A stretch of DNA of 64,000 nt from Streptomyces typhae (GCF_009755605.1 NZ_WPNZ01000009.1:62001-126000), one strand, 5' to 3'. Positions 35,406 to 44,953 are shown, numbered from the stretch's first letter. The notes: generated by a model not told the origin, from the sequence alone. Numbers and translations: made by a program.

Positions 35406-36875
35406 GTGACCGAGAAAACCCGCAGTCCGGAGTTCGCCCTCGCGCAGAACGCCCTCCAGGGCCTGCGCGAGGACCTCTTCCACGGCGCCCTCGCCTACCG
35501 CCCGCTGCCCGCGCTCAAGCCCGACGCGCCACTGCTCCACTGGATCCCCGCCCGCCTGCGCAGGTACGTGCAGTGGACGCCCCACGCGGTGGTCCTGGGC
35601 ATGGCGCTGCTGACGCTGGCCGTCGCGTACACGGGGTCGTCCCCGGGGTTCGGGGGCGCCCGCGACCTGGCCCACCTCCTGATCGCGGCGGCCCCCGCGG
35701 GCACGGTGGCGCTGACCCTGGTGCGGCCGGTGCTCGCCTGGTGGCTGTCCCTGGCGCTGACCCCCGTCATGGTGGTCCTGGCCGGCAGCGGCGACTACCC
35801 GTGGTCGGCGGGCTCCTTCGTCGGCCACACCGCGGTGATGATGGTGGTGGCGGCCCGCACCCGCCCCCGCACGGCGGCCTGGACCTGGACGCTCACGGCC
35901 CTGTACGCGATCCTCGCGGAGGGCGCGGGCACCGGCTACAGCTCCAACAGCGGCCCCCTCGTCGTCCTCAACGGCATCGCCGTCGCCCTGGTCACCCTCG
36001 TGAGCCTCAACCGCAGCACCCGCCGTGAGGTCGTCGCGGAGCGCACCGTCACCGCCGTCGAGCGGGACAAGCGCACGCTCCTGGAGGAGCGCACCACCAT
36101 CGCCCGCGAGTTGCACGACGTGGTCGCCCACCACATGTCCGTGGTCGCCATCCAGGCGGAGGCCGCCCCGTACCGGGTGGAGAACCCGCCGCCGGAGCTG
36201 GAGCAGGCCTTCGCGACGATCCGGGAGAACGCCGTGATCGCCCTGACCGAGCTGCGCCGCGTACTCGGTGTCGTACGGGCGGAGGACTACGAGGCCCCGG
36301 ACGCGCCCCAGCCCACCCTCGCCGACATCGAGCGGCTGCTCGACAACGTGCGCGACACCGGTCTGAGCGTGGAGAAGGTCGTCACCGGCGCGGTGCGCGA
36401 GCTGCCGCAGGGCGTGGAGCTGTCGGCGTACCGCATCATCCAGGAGGCGCTCAGCAACAGCCTGCGGCACGCGCCGGGCGCCACGGCCCGCGTGGAGATC
36501 GGCTACGTCCTCGGCGGGCTCGGGCTGCGCGTCGTGAACGGGCCCGCCACGGGGCGCGTCCAGCCGTCGCCGGGCGCCGGGCACGGCATCACGGGCATGC
36601 GGGAGCGGGTCACGATGCTGGACGGCGAGATGACGGCGGAGGCCACCGCGGACGGCGGGTACGAGGTGACGGTGTTCCTGCCGGTACCGCTCGGCACGCC
36701 GGAGCCCCCGGCGGCAGCAGCCGCGGGCGTGCCCCCGGCCCGGTCGGCGCGGGGCGCGCAGGACACCACCGCCGTCCTCTCCCTGGACACGTCTCTGGAC
36801 ACGTCCTTGGACAAGTCCTCGGACACGTCCCTGGACAAGCCCCTGGACAAGCCCGCCGGAGGCGATCGCGCATGA
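35406..36875 (+). CDS. NarL/DesK-type sensor histidine kinase
   Basis: The 489-residue kinase starts at GTG 35406. Four or five hydrophobic segments (about residues 60-205) form the membrane sensor part with no large external domain. The dimerisation and phosphoacceptor helix carries RTTIARELHDVVAHHMSVVA (His about 239). The ATPase region ends in GHGITGMRERV. A C-terminal tail repeats the tetrapeptide LDTS/LDKP about seven times. The stop overlaps the response-regulator start (ATGA). The signal sensed is unknown. Confidence 0.9.
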   Translation: MTEKTRSPEFALAQNALQGLREDLFHGALAYRPLPALKPDAPLLHWIPARLRRYVQWTPHAVVLGMALLTLAVAYTGSSPGFGGARDLAHLLIAAAPAGTVALTLVRPVLAWWLSLALTPVMVVLAGSGDYPWSAGSFVGHTAVMMVVAARTRPRTAAWTWTLTALYAILAEGAGTGYSSNSGPLVVLNGIAVALVTLVSLNRSTRREVVAERTVTAVERDKRTLLEERTTIARELHDVVAHHMSVVAIQAEAAPYRVENPPPELEQAFATIRENAVIALTELRRVLGVVRAEDYEAPDAPQPTLADIERLLDNVRDTGLSVEKVVTGAVRELPQGVELSAYRIIQEALSNSLRHAPGATARVEIGYVLGGLGLRVVNGPATGRVQPSPGAGHGITGMRERVTMLDGEMTAEATADGGYEVTVFLPVPLGTPEPPAAAAAGVPPARSARGAQDTTAVLSLDTSLDTSLDKSSDTSLDKPLDKPAGGDRA

Positions 36876-37552
36876 GCCGCACCATCCGTGTCCTGATCGC
36901 CGACGACCAGATGATGGTCCGCGAGGGCTTCTCCGTGCTGCTCAACGCGATGCCGGACATCGAGGTCGTCGGCGAGGCCGTCAACGGCAGGGAGGCCGTG
37001 CAGCGGGTGCGCGAGCACGCCCCCGACGTCGTCCTGATGGACATCCGCATGCCCGAGCTGAACGGCATCGAGGCCACCCGGGAGATCGTCGCGGACGCCC
37101 TGGTGGAGACGAAGGTGCTCGTCCTGACGACGTTCGACCTGGACGAGTACGTGTACCAGGCGCTGCGCGCGGGCGCCTCCGGCTTCCTGCTCAAGGACGC
37201 CTCCGCGCGGCAGCTCGCCGACGGCGTGCGCGTGGTGGCCGCCGGTGAGGCCCTGCTCGCGCCGTCCGTGACCCGCCGCCTGATCACGGAGTTCTCGAAG
37301 CTGTCGGACAATCCGCGGCTCGCGGCATCCGCGCAGGCCCAGGCGCAGTACGGGGAGCTGACCGAGCGCGAGACGGAGGTCCTCGTCCTCATCGCGCAGG
37401 GCCTGTCGAACGCGGAGATCGCCTCGCGCCTCGTCGTCGCCGAGTCCACCATCAAGACGCACGTCAGCCGGGTCCTGGTGAAGCTCGGCCTGCGCGACCG
37501 CACCCAGGCCGCCGTCTTCGCGTACGAGGTCCGGCTGGTCACGCCGGGCTGA
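36872..37552 (+). CDS. NarL/LuxR-family response regulator
   Basis: The 226-residue partner of the kinase has acidic pocket residues in VLIADDQMMVREG, the phosphoacceptor Asp in VLMDIRMPELNG (about residue 57) and the switch Lys in LLKDASAR. The C-terminal LuxR HTH (about 160-220) carries LTERETEVLVLIAQGLSNAEIA and STIKTHVSRVLVKLGLRDR. It starts within the kinase stop codon. Target genes are not evident; the adjacent P450 is a possible target. Confidence 0.95.
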   Translation: MSRTIRVLIADDQMMVREGFSVLLNAMPDIEVVGEAVNGREAVQRVREHAPDVVLMDIRMPELNGIEATREIVADALVETKVLVLTTFDLDEYVYQALRAGASGFLLKDASARQLADGVRVVAAGEALLAPSVTRRLITEFSKLSDNPRLAASAQAQAQYGELTERETEVLVLIAQGLSNAEIASRLVVAESTIKTHVSRVLVKLGLRDRTQAAVFAYEVRLVTPG

Positions 37553-37609
37553 CCGCGCCTCCGGTCGAGGGCCTGTTCAGGGCCGTGGCGGCGGGGCTAA
37601 CGTCCCCCC

Positions 37610-38830
37610 ATGGAACCCCTCGTGGACGCCTCCTTCGACCCCTGGTCGCCCGCGTTCGTGGCGGACCCCTACCCCGCCTTCGCCGCGCTGCGCGCCGCGG
37701 GCCGCGTGCACCACTACGAGCCGAGCGACCAGTACCTGGTCCCGCACCACGCGGACGTCGCGGCCCTGCTCCGCGACCGGCGCCTCGGCCGCACCTATCT
37801 GCACCGCTTCGGCCACGAGGAGTTCGGCCGCCAGGCGCCGCCGCCCGAGCACGAGCCGTTCCACGTACTGAACGACAACGGCATGCTCGACCTGGAGGCC
37901 CCCGCGCACACCCGCATCCGCCGCCTGGTGGCGAAGGCGTTCACGCCGCGCACGGTGGAGCGGCTGCGCCCGTACGTGGAGGGGGTCGCGGACGATCTCG
38001 TACGGGGGCTCGTCGCGGACGGCGGCGGGGACCTGGTGGCGCGGGTCGCGGAGCCGCTGCCCGTCGCCGTGATCGCCGAGATGCTGGGCATCCCCGAGGC
38101 GGACAGGGCGCTGCTGCGGCCCTGGTCGGCGGACATCTGCGGGATGTACGAGCTGAACCCGGGCGAGGCGACGGCGGCGCGGGCGGTGCGCGCGTCCGTG
38201 GAGTTCTCCGCGTATCTGCGGGAGCTGATCGCCCGGCGGCGCGAGGAGCCCGGTGAGGACCTCGTCAGCGGTCTCGTCGCCGTCCACGACCAGGGCGACT
38301 CGCTGAGCGAACAAGAGATGATCTCCACCTGTGTGCTGCTCCTGAACGCCGGGCACGAGGCCACCGTCAACGCCACCGCGAACGGGTGGGCCGCCCTCTT
38401 CGCGCATTCGGACCAGCTCGCCGCGCTGCGCGCCGAACCGGAGCGGCTGCTGCCCACGGCCGTGGAGGAACTGCTGCGCTTCGACACGCCGTTGCAGCTC
38501 TTCGAGCGGTGGGTGCTCGACGACATCGAGATCGGCGGTACGCCCGTCCCGCGCGGCAGCGAGGTGGCGCTCCTCTTCGGCTCCGCCAACCGGGACCCGG
38601 CCGCTTTCACCGGCCCCGACACCCTGGACCTCGCCCGCGCCGACAACCCGCACATCTCCTTCAGCGCGGGCATCCACTACTGCATCGGCGCGCCGCTGGC
38701 CCGCATCGAACTCGCCGCCTCGCTCGCCGCGCTGCTGCGCCGGGCGCCGGGGCTGCGGCTCGCCGCGGAGCCGCGCCGGCGGCCGAACTTCGTGATGCGG
38801 GGCCTTGAGGAGCTGCTCGTCTCCTGCTGA
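37610..38830 (+). CDS. Cytochrome P450 (bacterial class)
   Basis: The 406-residue soluble heme monooxygenase has the heme loop FSAGIHYCIGAPLAR (Cys about 360), the ExxR pair in the K-helix (AVEELLRF) and the I-helix motif LLNAGHEATVN, in which the usual Thr of AGHET is shifted by one. It has no signal peptide and needs ferredoxin partners not encoded here. The substrate is unknown. It lies 57 bp after the response regulator. Confidence 0.92.
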   Translation: MEPLVDASFDPWSPAFVADPYPAFAALRAAGRVHHYEPSDQYLVPHHADVAALLRDRRLGRTYLHRFGHEEFGRQAPPPEHEPFHVLNDNGMLDLEAPAHTRIRRLVAKAFTPRTVERLRPYVEGVADDLVRGLVADGGGDLVARVAEPLPVAVIAEMLGIPEADRALLRPWSADICGMYELNPGEATAARAVRASVEFSAYLRELIARRREEPGEDLVSGLVAVHDQGDSLSEQEMISTCVLLLNAGHEATVNATANGWAALFAHSDQLAALRAEPERLLPTAVEELLRFDTPLQLFERWVLDDIEIGGTPVPRGSEVALLFGSANRDPAAFTGPDTLDLARADNPHISFSAGIHYCIGAPLARIELAASLAALLRRAPGLRLAAEPRRRPNFVMRGLEELLVSC

Positions 38831-38975
38831 AGCGCGGCCCGCCCGCTGGGCACCGTCTCGCCGGGACGCCCGCCTTCTTCGAGTCCGCGCAGGAGGAACT
38901 GGCCGGGACGACGACCCGCCGGCGCACGGGCCGGGCGGAACCTCCTCGACACCGAGAACACCGGGAGCCGACGCC

Positions 38976-39875
38976 TCAGCGCGGCAGCGTCAGCCGCCAC
39001 GCCTGCGCCCTGACCTGCCACGTACGGCTCCGTACCGGGCCCGTGACCAGCGTGTCCGCGCGGTAGCGGAAGTCGGGCCCGGACACCGTGACCGAGCGGG
39101 CGCGGGCCCGCACCGGTGCGATCTGGGCGCCGACGGACGCGGGCAGGACCTCCACCCGGGCGAATCCGCCGCCGCCCGGACGCACGTACACGCCCTCCAC
39201 GGGCTGGTCGAGGTCCACGAGCGTCACCCCGTCCGCCTCCACGCGCAGCCGGGAAGGGCCGGCCGGCGCCGCCCGCGAGGGCCGCACGCCCAGGGTGCGG
39301 ACCAGGGACTGGCAGGTCCGCAGCCACGGATGCCGCTCCCCGGCCCCGCCGCCGCCCGCACTGCCGCCCGCGTGGCCCGTGTCGCCGCCCGCGCCCGTCC
39401 CGGCGCCGCCCCCGGCGTCCCGGCCGTCCCCGCCGGGGCCCACCGGCGGAATGCGGACGTCACCGAGCACCACGCCGTCCCGGTCGTCCACGATCAGATC
39501 GAGCCGCCGGGGCGCCCCCTCCAGGACCGCCCGCGCCGCCGCGACCGCGCCGGCCGGAACGCCGAGCTCCCGCGCGAGCCGGACGGCGGCGGCCGCCTGG
39601 CCCACGGGAACGACGGACAGGACGGCGGAACCCAGGACGCGCTCCCGGTGCAGGGCGCTCACCGCACGCAGCAGCGCCCGGTCGTCCCCGACCACGACCG
39701 GCCGTCTCGCTCCCCTCCTGACCAGCGCTTTCGTGAATTCCTCGGGCCCTTCGGGCAGGCACAGCTTGACTCCCGCGCCCGCGCCAAGCACGTCCTTGGC
39801 GATGCGTACGGACTCCCCGTCCGTACGCCGGGCGACCGGGTCGATGACCACCAGAAGCTGGTCGCGAGCCGACAC
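38976..39875 (-). CDS. Diacylglycerol/lipid kinase-like protein, degenerate
   Basis: The 299-residue protein starts at GTG 39875 after AAAGGG. The start DQLLVVIDPVARRTDG and the general order resemble the DAGK catalytic domain (YegS/DgkB type). The invariant GGDGT nucleotide motif reads VVGDDRALLRAV here, so ATP binding and catalysis are doubtful. A Gly/Ala-rich insert (about 150-180) precedes a beta-rich C-terminal half (VRPGGGGFARVEVLPASVGAQIAP). It is divergent from purA. A regulatory or lipid-binding role is possible. Confidence 0.7.
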   Translation of the reverse strand: MSARDQLLVVIDPVARRTDGESVRIAKDVLGAGAGVKLCLPEGPEEFTKALVRRGARRPVVVGDDRALLRAVSALHRERVLGSAVLSVVPVGQAAAAVRLARELGVPAGAVAAARAVLEGAPRRLDLIVDDRDGVVLGDVRIPPVGPGGDGRDAGGGAGTGAGGDTGHAGGSAGGGGAGERHPWLRTCQSLVRTLGVRPSRAAPAGPSRLRVEADGVTLVDLDQPVEGVYVRPGGGGFARVEVLPASVGAQIAPVRARARSVTVSGPDFRYRADTLVTGPVRSRTWQVRAQAWRLTLPR

Positions 39876-39917
39876 GTGCGCCCTTTCTTTAGTCCTCGGG
39901 TAGCATCTTTGTGCAAG

Positions 39918-39945
39918 AGCCCCTTGCGCTATTGCGCCAGGGGCT
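39918..39945 (+). promoter_or_regulatory. Hairpin in the purA leader
   Basis: AGCCCCT and AGGGGCT enclose an inner GCGC/GCGC pairing, followed by TCGTCTATT. It lies about 105 bp before the purA start and just after a possible -10 (TAGCAT, 39901-39906). It could be an attenuator of purA or the end of an upstream transcript. Confidence 0.5.
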
Positions 39946-40049
39946 TCGTCTATTCCGGGGCAACCAAGGCTCACCCACACCGGCGGCAGACGGCCTCCGG
40001 CTGCGGCCCCCGACCTTGGACATGCCCCGCCCGGAAGGGGTGTACGCCT

Positions 40050-41333
40050 GTGCCCGCACTCGTGCTGCTCGGTGCTCAGTGGGGTGACGAAGGCAAGGGA
40101 AAGGCCACCGACCTGCTCGGTGGATCCGTGGACTATGTGGTGCGTTACCAGGGCGGCAACAATGCCGGCCACACGGTCGTCGTAGGCGACCAGAAGTACG
40201 CGCTGCATCTCCTCCCTTCCGGGATCCTCTCGCCGGACTGTGTCCCGGTCATCGGCAACGGTGTCGTCGTCGACCCGTCGGTCCTGCTCTCCGAGCTGAG
40301 CGGTCTGAACGAGCGCGGCGTCGACACGTCGAAGCTTCTGATCAGCGGCAACGCGCACATCATCACGCCGTACAACGTGACGGTCGACAAGGTGGGCGAG
40401 CGCTTCCTCGGCAAGCGGAAGATCGGCACCACGGGCCGGGGCATCGGCCCGACCTACGCCGACAAGATCAACCGCACCGGCATCCGCGTCCAGGACCTCT
40501 ACGACGAGTCGATCCTGAAGCAGAAGGTCGAAGCGGCCCTGGAGCAGAAGAACCAGCTCCTGACCAAGGTGTTCAACCGCCGCGCCATCGAGGCCGAGCA
40601 GATCGTCGAGCAGCTCTTGGAGCACGGCGAGAACATCAAGAGCTACGTGGCCGACACCACGCTGATCCTCAACGACGCGCTCGACGAGGACAAGGTCGTC
40701 CTGTTCGAGGGCGGCCAGGGCACGCTCCTGGACGTGGACCACGGCACGTACCCCTTCGTCACCTCGTCCAACCCGACCGCCGGCGGCGCCTGCACCGGCA
40801 CCGGCGTGGGCCCGACGAAGATCAGCCGCGTCATCGGCATCCTGAAGGCGTACACCACGCGCGTCGGCGCGGGCCCGTTCCCGACGGAGCTCTTCGACGA
40901 CGACGGCGAGGCGCTGCGCACCATCGGCGGCGAGCGCGGTGTCACCACGGGACGGGACCGCCGCTGCGGCTGGTTCGACGCCCCGATCGCCCGCTACGCC
41001 ACCCGTGTGAACGGCCTGACGGACTTCTTCCTCACCAAGCTCGACGTCCTCACCGGCTGGGAGCAGATCCCGGTCTGTGTCGCGTACGAGATCGACGGCA
41101 AGCGCGTCGAGGAGCTCCCGTACAACCAGACGGACTTCCACCACGCGAAGCCGGTCTACGAGATGCTTCCCGGCTGGTCCGAGGACATCACGAAGGCCAA
41201 GACCTTCGAGGACCTGCCGAAGAACGCGCAGGGCTATGTGAAGGCCCTGGAGGAGATGTCCGGCGCGCCGATCTCCGCGATCGGCGTGGGTCCCGGCCGG
41301 GACGAGACGATCGAGATCAACTCGTTCATCTAG
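40050..41333 (+). CDS. purA: Adenylosuccinate synthetase
   Basis: The 427-residue enzyme makes adenylosuccinate from IMP, aspartate and GTP in AMP synthesis. The N-terminal P-loop GAQWGDEGKGK, GNNAGHT, TTGRGIGPTYADK and the late TGRDRRCGWFDA are all present. It starts at GTG 40050, with GGAAGGGG 11 bases upstream. It overlaps the convergent membrane binding-protein gene by eight bases at the 3' ends. Confidence 0.98.
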   Translation: MPALVLLGAQWGDEGKGKATDLLGGSVDYVVRYQGGNNAGHTVVVGDQKYALHLLPSGILSPDCVPVIGNGVVVDPSVLLSELSGLNERGVDTSKLLISGNAHIITPYNVTVDKVGERFLGKRKIGTTGRGIGPTYADKINRTGIRVQDLYDESILKQKVEAALEQKNQLLTKVFNRRAIEAEQIVEQLLEHGENIKSYVADTTLILNDALDEDKVVLFEGGQGTLLDVDHGTYPFVTSSNPTAGGACTGTGVGPTKISRVIGILKAYTTRVGAGPFPTELFDDDGEALRTIGGERGVTTGRDRRCGWFDAPIARYATRVNGLTDFFLTKLDVLTGWEQIPVCVAYEIDGKRVEELPYNQTDFHHAKPVYEMLPGWSEDITKAKTFEDLPKNAQGYVKALEEMSGAPISAIGVGPGRDETIEINSFI

Positions 41334-42936
41334 AGGCAGCGGTAGCGGCAGCGGTAGCCGTTGCCGCGGGCTGGTCCGTGCTCCGGGCTCCCGGTTCGTC
41401 CGGGAGCTCGGCGCATGCCTTCAGGCCCTCCGACGCGGAGCACGGCAGGTGGCCGTGGATGCGGATCACGTCCAGGCCGCTGCGGCGCGCGTACGTCAGG
41501 AACTGCGAGGCCAGCGAGTCCGCGGGCGGTGAGCCGTAGGTGTAGGCGTACTCGATCTCGCGGAGCGGGTACCGGCGGTTCGCGAGGCTGTCCGCGGACG
41601 CCGCGTGGCCGTCGAGGGACAGCCGGTGCAGGCCGTCGAGGTCCTCGGCGGCCCGCAGCTCGCTGTAGCCGATCCCGCCGGGGACCTCGCTGACGGTGTC
41701 AAGGACCTGCTCGGTGGAGTCGAGTTCGCAGCGGATCACCGGGTCCCGCGCGTTGTCCTTGTGCACGCAGTCCGCGGACGACGGCTCGATCTCGCGGACG
41801 CCGCCGAGCACCCGCCGCCGCAGGGTCTCGTAGGTGCCCGAGCTGGAGTTGCGGCTGATCAGGGAGACGTCCAGGTCGGGTCCGCCGAGCTGCTTCCAGT
41901 TGCGGATCTTGCCGCGGTACAGCCGCCGTACATCCGTCAGGGACAGATTCTTCAGCCGTACGCGTTCGTTGACGACGAGGGCGTATGCCGAGATCGCGAC
42001 CCGGTTCTCGATCAGGCGCGGATAGGCGTCCGACTTGGGGCCGTCGGACAGGGCGATCATCGGGGGCGACTTCTTGTGCTTCCGCGCGTACCGGGCGCCC
42101 TCCCGGTTCAGCTCCCTGATGCCCGCCGTGCTGCCGTGCGCGGAGACCGTGATGGACGCGCCGGGGCAGTCGTCCTCGTACTTCTCCTTCAGCTCCTCGA
42201 CTACGGGCCGGAAAGCCGTGGAGCCGACGACGGTCAGCTCGCCCGACGCGCACTCGATCGGGGTCGAGTCGTCCACGTCGGCCAGGATCAGCGAGGCGAG
42301 CGTGACGACGCCGACCGTCAGGAGCGCCGTCAGGACCTTCGCGGGCCTGCTGAACAGCGGCGGCTTGTCGTCGGGCGTCGTGGACCGGTTCGGCTGCACC
42401 GCGCCCGCCTGGAGACCGCCGGAGACGATCACCTCACTGCCGACGGCGCCGCCGGTGAGCAGCACGAGCAGCTTGAAGTGCTGGCCGCGGTCCAGGGGCA
42501 CCCGCGGTATGAACACGGTCGCACCCTCGTACCGCAGCCCCGCGGCCGGGGTGAAGTGCTCCATCAGATGGTCGGCGCCCGCCTGCGCGGTCACGGCGAG
42601 GCCGCGCACGGTGCGGTCCGTGAACACGGCCGTGAGGCCGTGCAGCGCGCGGCCCGTGTAGTCGGTGTCGGAGACGAACTGCGAGCCGTCGTTCTCCACC
42701 CGCAGCAGCACCAGCGTCGCGTCCGACATCTCCGGCGTCTCGTCGAACAGGCCGAGGCGCGCGTTCGCCCCGCCGGTACGGACGTTGTCGCCGATCGCGG
42801 TGTCCATCTGCACGCGGTAGCCGATGCGCTTGCGGCGCGGCACCCGGCGCTCGTACCAGATCGCTCCGACGGTGGCGAACAGCCCGAGCGCGGCGGTGGC
42901 GACGGCGACGGCGTTCTCGGGGTTCAACCATTCCAC
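41326..42936 (-). CDS. Membrane-anchored PstS-like substrate-binding protein
   Basis: The 536-residue protein starts at GTG 42936. It has an N-terminal membrane helix (about residues 8-26), a beta-rich domain (about 35-190, LVLLRVENDGSQFVSDTDYTG), a second membrane helix (about 205-225) and a C-terminal PBP-like domain. The latter matches phosphate-binding proteins: TVVGSTAFRPVVEELKEKY, AHGSTAGIREL and SRNSSSGTYETL. No transporter genes adjoin, so it may be a sensor or scavenger rather than an ABC component. The tail is a GCT/GCC-type repeat (ATATAAATAAS). It follows the kinase gene by 106 bp on the same strand. Confidence 0.8.
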   Translation of the reverse strand: MEWLNPENAVAVATAALGLFATVGAIWYERRVPRRKRIGYRVQMDTAIGDNVRTGGANARLGLFDETPEMSDATLVLLRVENDGSQFVSDTDYTGRALHGLTAVFTDRTVRGLAVTAQAGADHLMEHFTPAAGLRYEGATVFIPRVPLDRGQHFKLLVLLTGGAVGSEVIVSGGLQAGAVQPNRSTTPDDKPPLFSRPAKVLTALLTVGVVTLASLILADVDDSTPIECASGELTVVGSTAFRPVVEELKEKYEDDCPGASITVSAHGSTAGIRELNREGARYARKHKKSPPMIALSDGPKSDAYPRLIENRVAISAYALVVNERVRLKNLSLTDVRRLYRGKIRNWKQLGGPDLDVSLISRNSSSGTYETLRRRVLGGVREIEPSSADCVHKDNARDPVIRCELDSTEQVLDTVSEVPGGIGYSELRAAEDLDGLHRLSLDGHAASADSLANRRYPLREIEYAYTYGSPPADSLASQFLTYARRSGLDVIRIHGHLPCSASEGLKACAELPDEPGARSTDQPAATATAAATAASR

Positions 42937-43042
42937 GCCCGCACGCTACGGAGCCGACCCGGTGTGCGGAACGTGCGGGCCGGGGACTTCCGCCTTCCGT
43001 ACCCGGACGTTCGCTCCCGGTTCAACTTGCCCACTGGAGGGA

Positions 43043-44953
43043 TCAGTTCGCCTTGGTGTACGTCAACTCGCCGCTGCCGTCGTTGTTGGCGCGGCGCAGT
43101 TCGCCGCTCGGCAGGATGGTGACCTCGCTGGGCTTGCCCGGTTCGCACGTCTTCGGCGGCCCCACGGTGACGTCCGTGGCGCCGATGCCGATCCGGTCCT
43201 CTCCCGCGGACTCCAAAGTCCCCTGGAACACGCAGTGATAGGTGCCGCCCCCGGCCAGCGGCCCGTCCGCGGTCATCGACAGGACGGTGTCGCCGACCTC
43301 GCCCTGCTGGATCGTCAGCCGCCGGGTGCTCACTCCCGCGTCGCCACTGAGGGTGCCGTCCCAGGTGCCGAGGAACTTGTCGGGGACGGTGCCCTGGCCG
43401 GAGGTGGGGGAGGGGGACGGGGAGGGCGTCGTACCGGACGACGACTCGTTGCCGCCGCTGTCCGACGGCGTCCCGTCCGACTTCGACGCGCTGCTCCTCT
43501 TGTCGTCCGCGCTCGCCTTCGGGTCGCCGTCGTCGTTCTTCATGGTGGCGTACACGGTGCCGCCCGCGCCGAGGGCCACTATCAGGGCGACGGCGACGAG
43601 CAGCGCTGTGGAGCGGGCGCTGCGGCGCGGGGGTTCGCCCGGGGGCGGGCCGTAAGGGGGAGTGGAGCCGTAGGGCGGGGTGGAGCCGTGGCCGGGGGTC
43701 TGGTGCTGGGGGTAGCCGTAGGCGGGGGCTTGGTGCTGGGGGTGGCCGTACCCGTACCCGTTCGCTGGTGACTGCTGTGGTGGGTAGCCGTAGGCGGCGG
43801 GTGCGGGCGTGGATATGGGGGTGGGGGCCGGGGGCCGGCCGCCGACCATGGTGGGGAGGTGGTTGACGGGGGCGTGGCCGGGGGTGCCGGGTGGGGGTGG
43901 GGTGCCCTCGGCTGCCGGGGAGCCGCTCTGCGGGGCTTGCGCGGGCGGCGTCTGAGGGGCGGCCGGAGGGGCCGGTGCCTCGGCGGGTGGCGGCGGGGCA
44001 ACCGGAGTGTGGCCCGGGGCCTCGCCCTCGGGGTCCTCGGTGTCGAGCAACTGCACGGCCTGCCGCCCGAGCTGCGCGACCAGGGTGCCGGGGAGCCACG
44101 GCTCCAGGGACTTCCCTTCGAAGAGGGTGTCCTCGGCCCCGGTCCGGGCGCGTATCTCGTCGAGGGAGGGCCGGTCGCCGGGCGCCTTGGTGAGACAGGC
44201 CCCCACCAGCTCCCGCAGGGACTCGGACAGCCCGCCGAGGTCGGGCTCCTCCTCCGCGATTCGGAACATCAGGGCGTGCACGCCGCTGTTGGCGGTCCCG
44301 AAGGGCAGGGTGCCGGAGGCCGCGTACGCGAGGACGGAGCCGAGGCAGAAGACGTCGCAGGCCTCGGTGACCCGGTCGCCGCGGACCTGCTCGGGCGCCA
44401 TGAAGCCGGGCGAGCCGACGAGCGCGCCGGTACGGGTGAGGCCGCCGTCGGTGACGGTCTCCAGGGCGCGGGCGATGCCGAAGTCGATGACGCGGGGCCC
44501 GTCGATGGTGACGAGGACGTTCGACGGCTTCAGGTCGCGGTGGATGAGCCCGGCGGCGTGGATGTCCTTGAGGGCGTTGGCGAGGCCGGCGGCGAGGATG
44601 TTCACGGACCGCTCGGGGAGCGGGCCGTGGTCGTGCGAGACGACGGTCTGGAGCGTGGGCCCGGCGACGTACCCGGTCGCGACCCAGGGGATCGCGGCCT
44701 CCGTGTCCGCGTCGAGGACCGGCGCGGTCCACGCGCCGCCGACGCGCCGCGCCGCTCCGACCTCCTGCCGGAACCGCCCCCGGAACTCGTCCTGCGCCGC
44801 CAGCTCCTCCCGCACGAGCTTGACCGCGACGGTCCGCCCGCGTTCCGAACGGGCCAGGTACACCTGCCCCATACCGCCCGCACCGAGCCGCCCGAGCAGC
44901 CGATAGGCACCGATCCGCTGCGGATCCCCCGGCCCGAGTCTCTCCACGCCCAT
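43043..44953 (-). CDS. Transmembrane Ser/Thr protein kinase (Hanks type)
   Basis: The 636-residue protein is inferred to have the kinase domain inside and a sensor domain outside. The kinase domain (about 15-275) has the Gly loop LGAGGMGQVYLA, Lys in VAVKLV, HRDLKPSNV, DFGIA and MAPEQV. A Pro-rich, Tyr/Gln/Gly linker (about 310-445) is followed by one membrane helix (ALLVAVALIVALGAGGTVYA), a Ser/Asp-rich spacer and an external ~130-residue domain (GTVPDKFLGTWDGTL to the end). There are no PASTA repeats. It sits upstream of the PstS-like gene; the pair may be a membrane sensing unit. Confidence 0.92.
   Translation of the reverse strand: MGVERLGPGDPQRIGAYRLLGRLGAGGMGQVYLARSERGRTVAVKLVREELAAQDEFRGRFRQEVGAARRVGGAWTAPVLDADTEAAIPWVATGYVAGPTLQTVVSHDHGPLPERSVNILAAGLANALKDIHAAGLIHRDLKPSNVLVTIDGPRVIDFGIARALETVTDGGLTRTGALVGSPGFMAPEQVRGDRVTEACDVFCLGSVLAYAASGTLPFGTANSGVHALMFRIAEEEPDLGGLSESLRELVGACLTKAPGDRPSLDEIRARTGAEDTLFEGKSLEPWLPGTLVAQLGRQAVQLLDTEDPEGEAPGHTPVAPPPPAEAPAPPAAPQTPPAQAPQSGSPAAEGTPPPPGTPGHAPVNHLPTMVGGRPPAPTPISTPAPAAYGYPPQQSPANGYGYGHPQHQAPAYGYPQHQTPGHGSTPPYGSTPPYGPPPGEPPRRSARSTALLVAVALIVALGAGGTVYATMKNDDGDPKASADDKRSSASKSDGTPSDSGGNESSSGTTPSPSPSPTSGQGTVPDKFLGTWDGTLSGDAGVSTRRLTIQQGEVGDTVLSMTADGPLAGGGTYHCVFQGTLESAGEDRIGIGATDVTVGPPKTCEPGKPSEVTILPSGELRRANNDGSGELTYTKAN

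Noticed and set aside
38976..41144. Upstream extension of the DAG-kinase-like frame across purA
   Set aside because: It would run antisense through nearly all of purA; a GTG with RBS at 39875 gives a sensible start.
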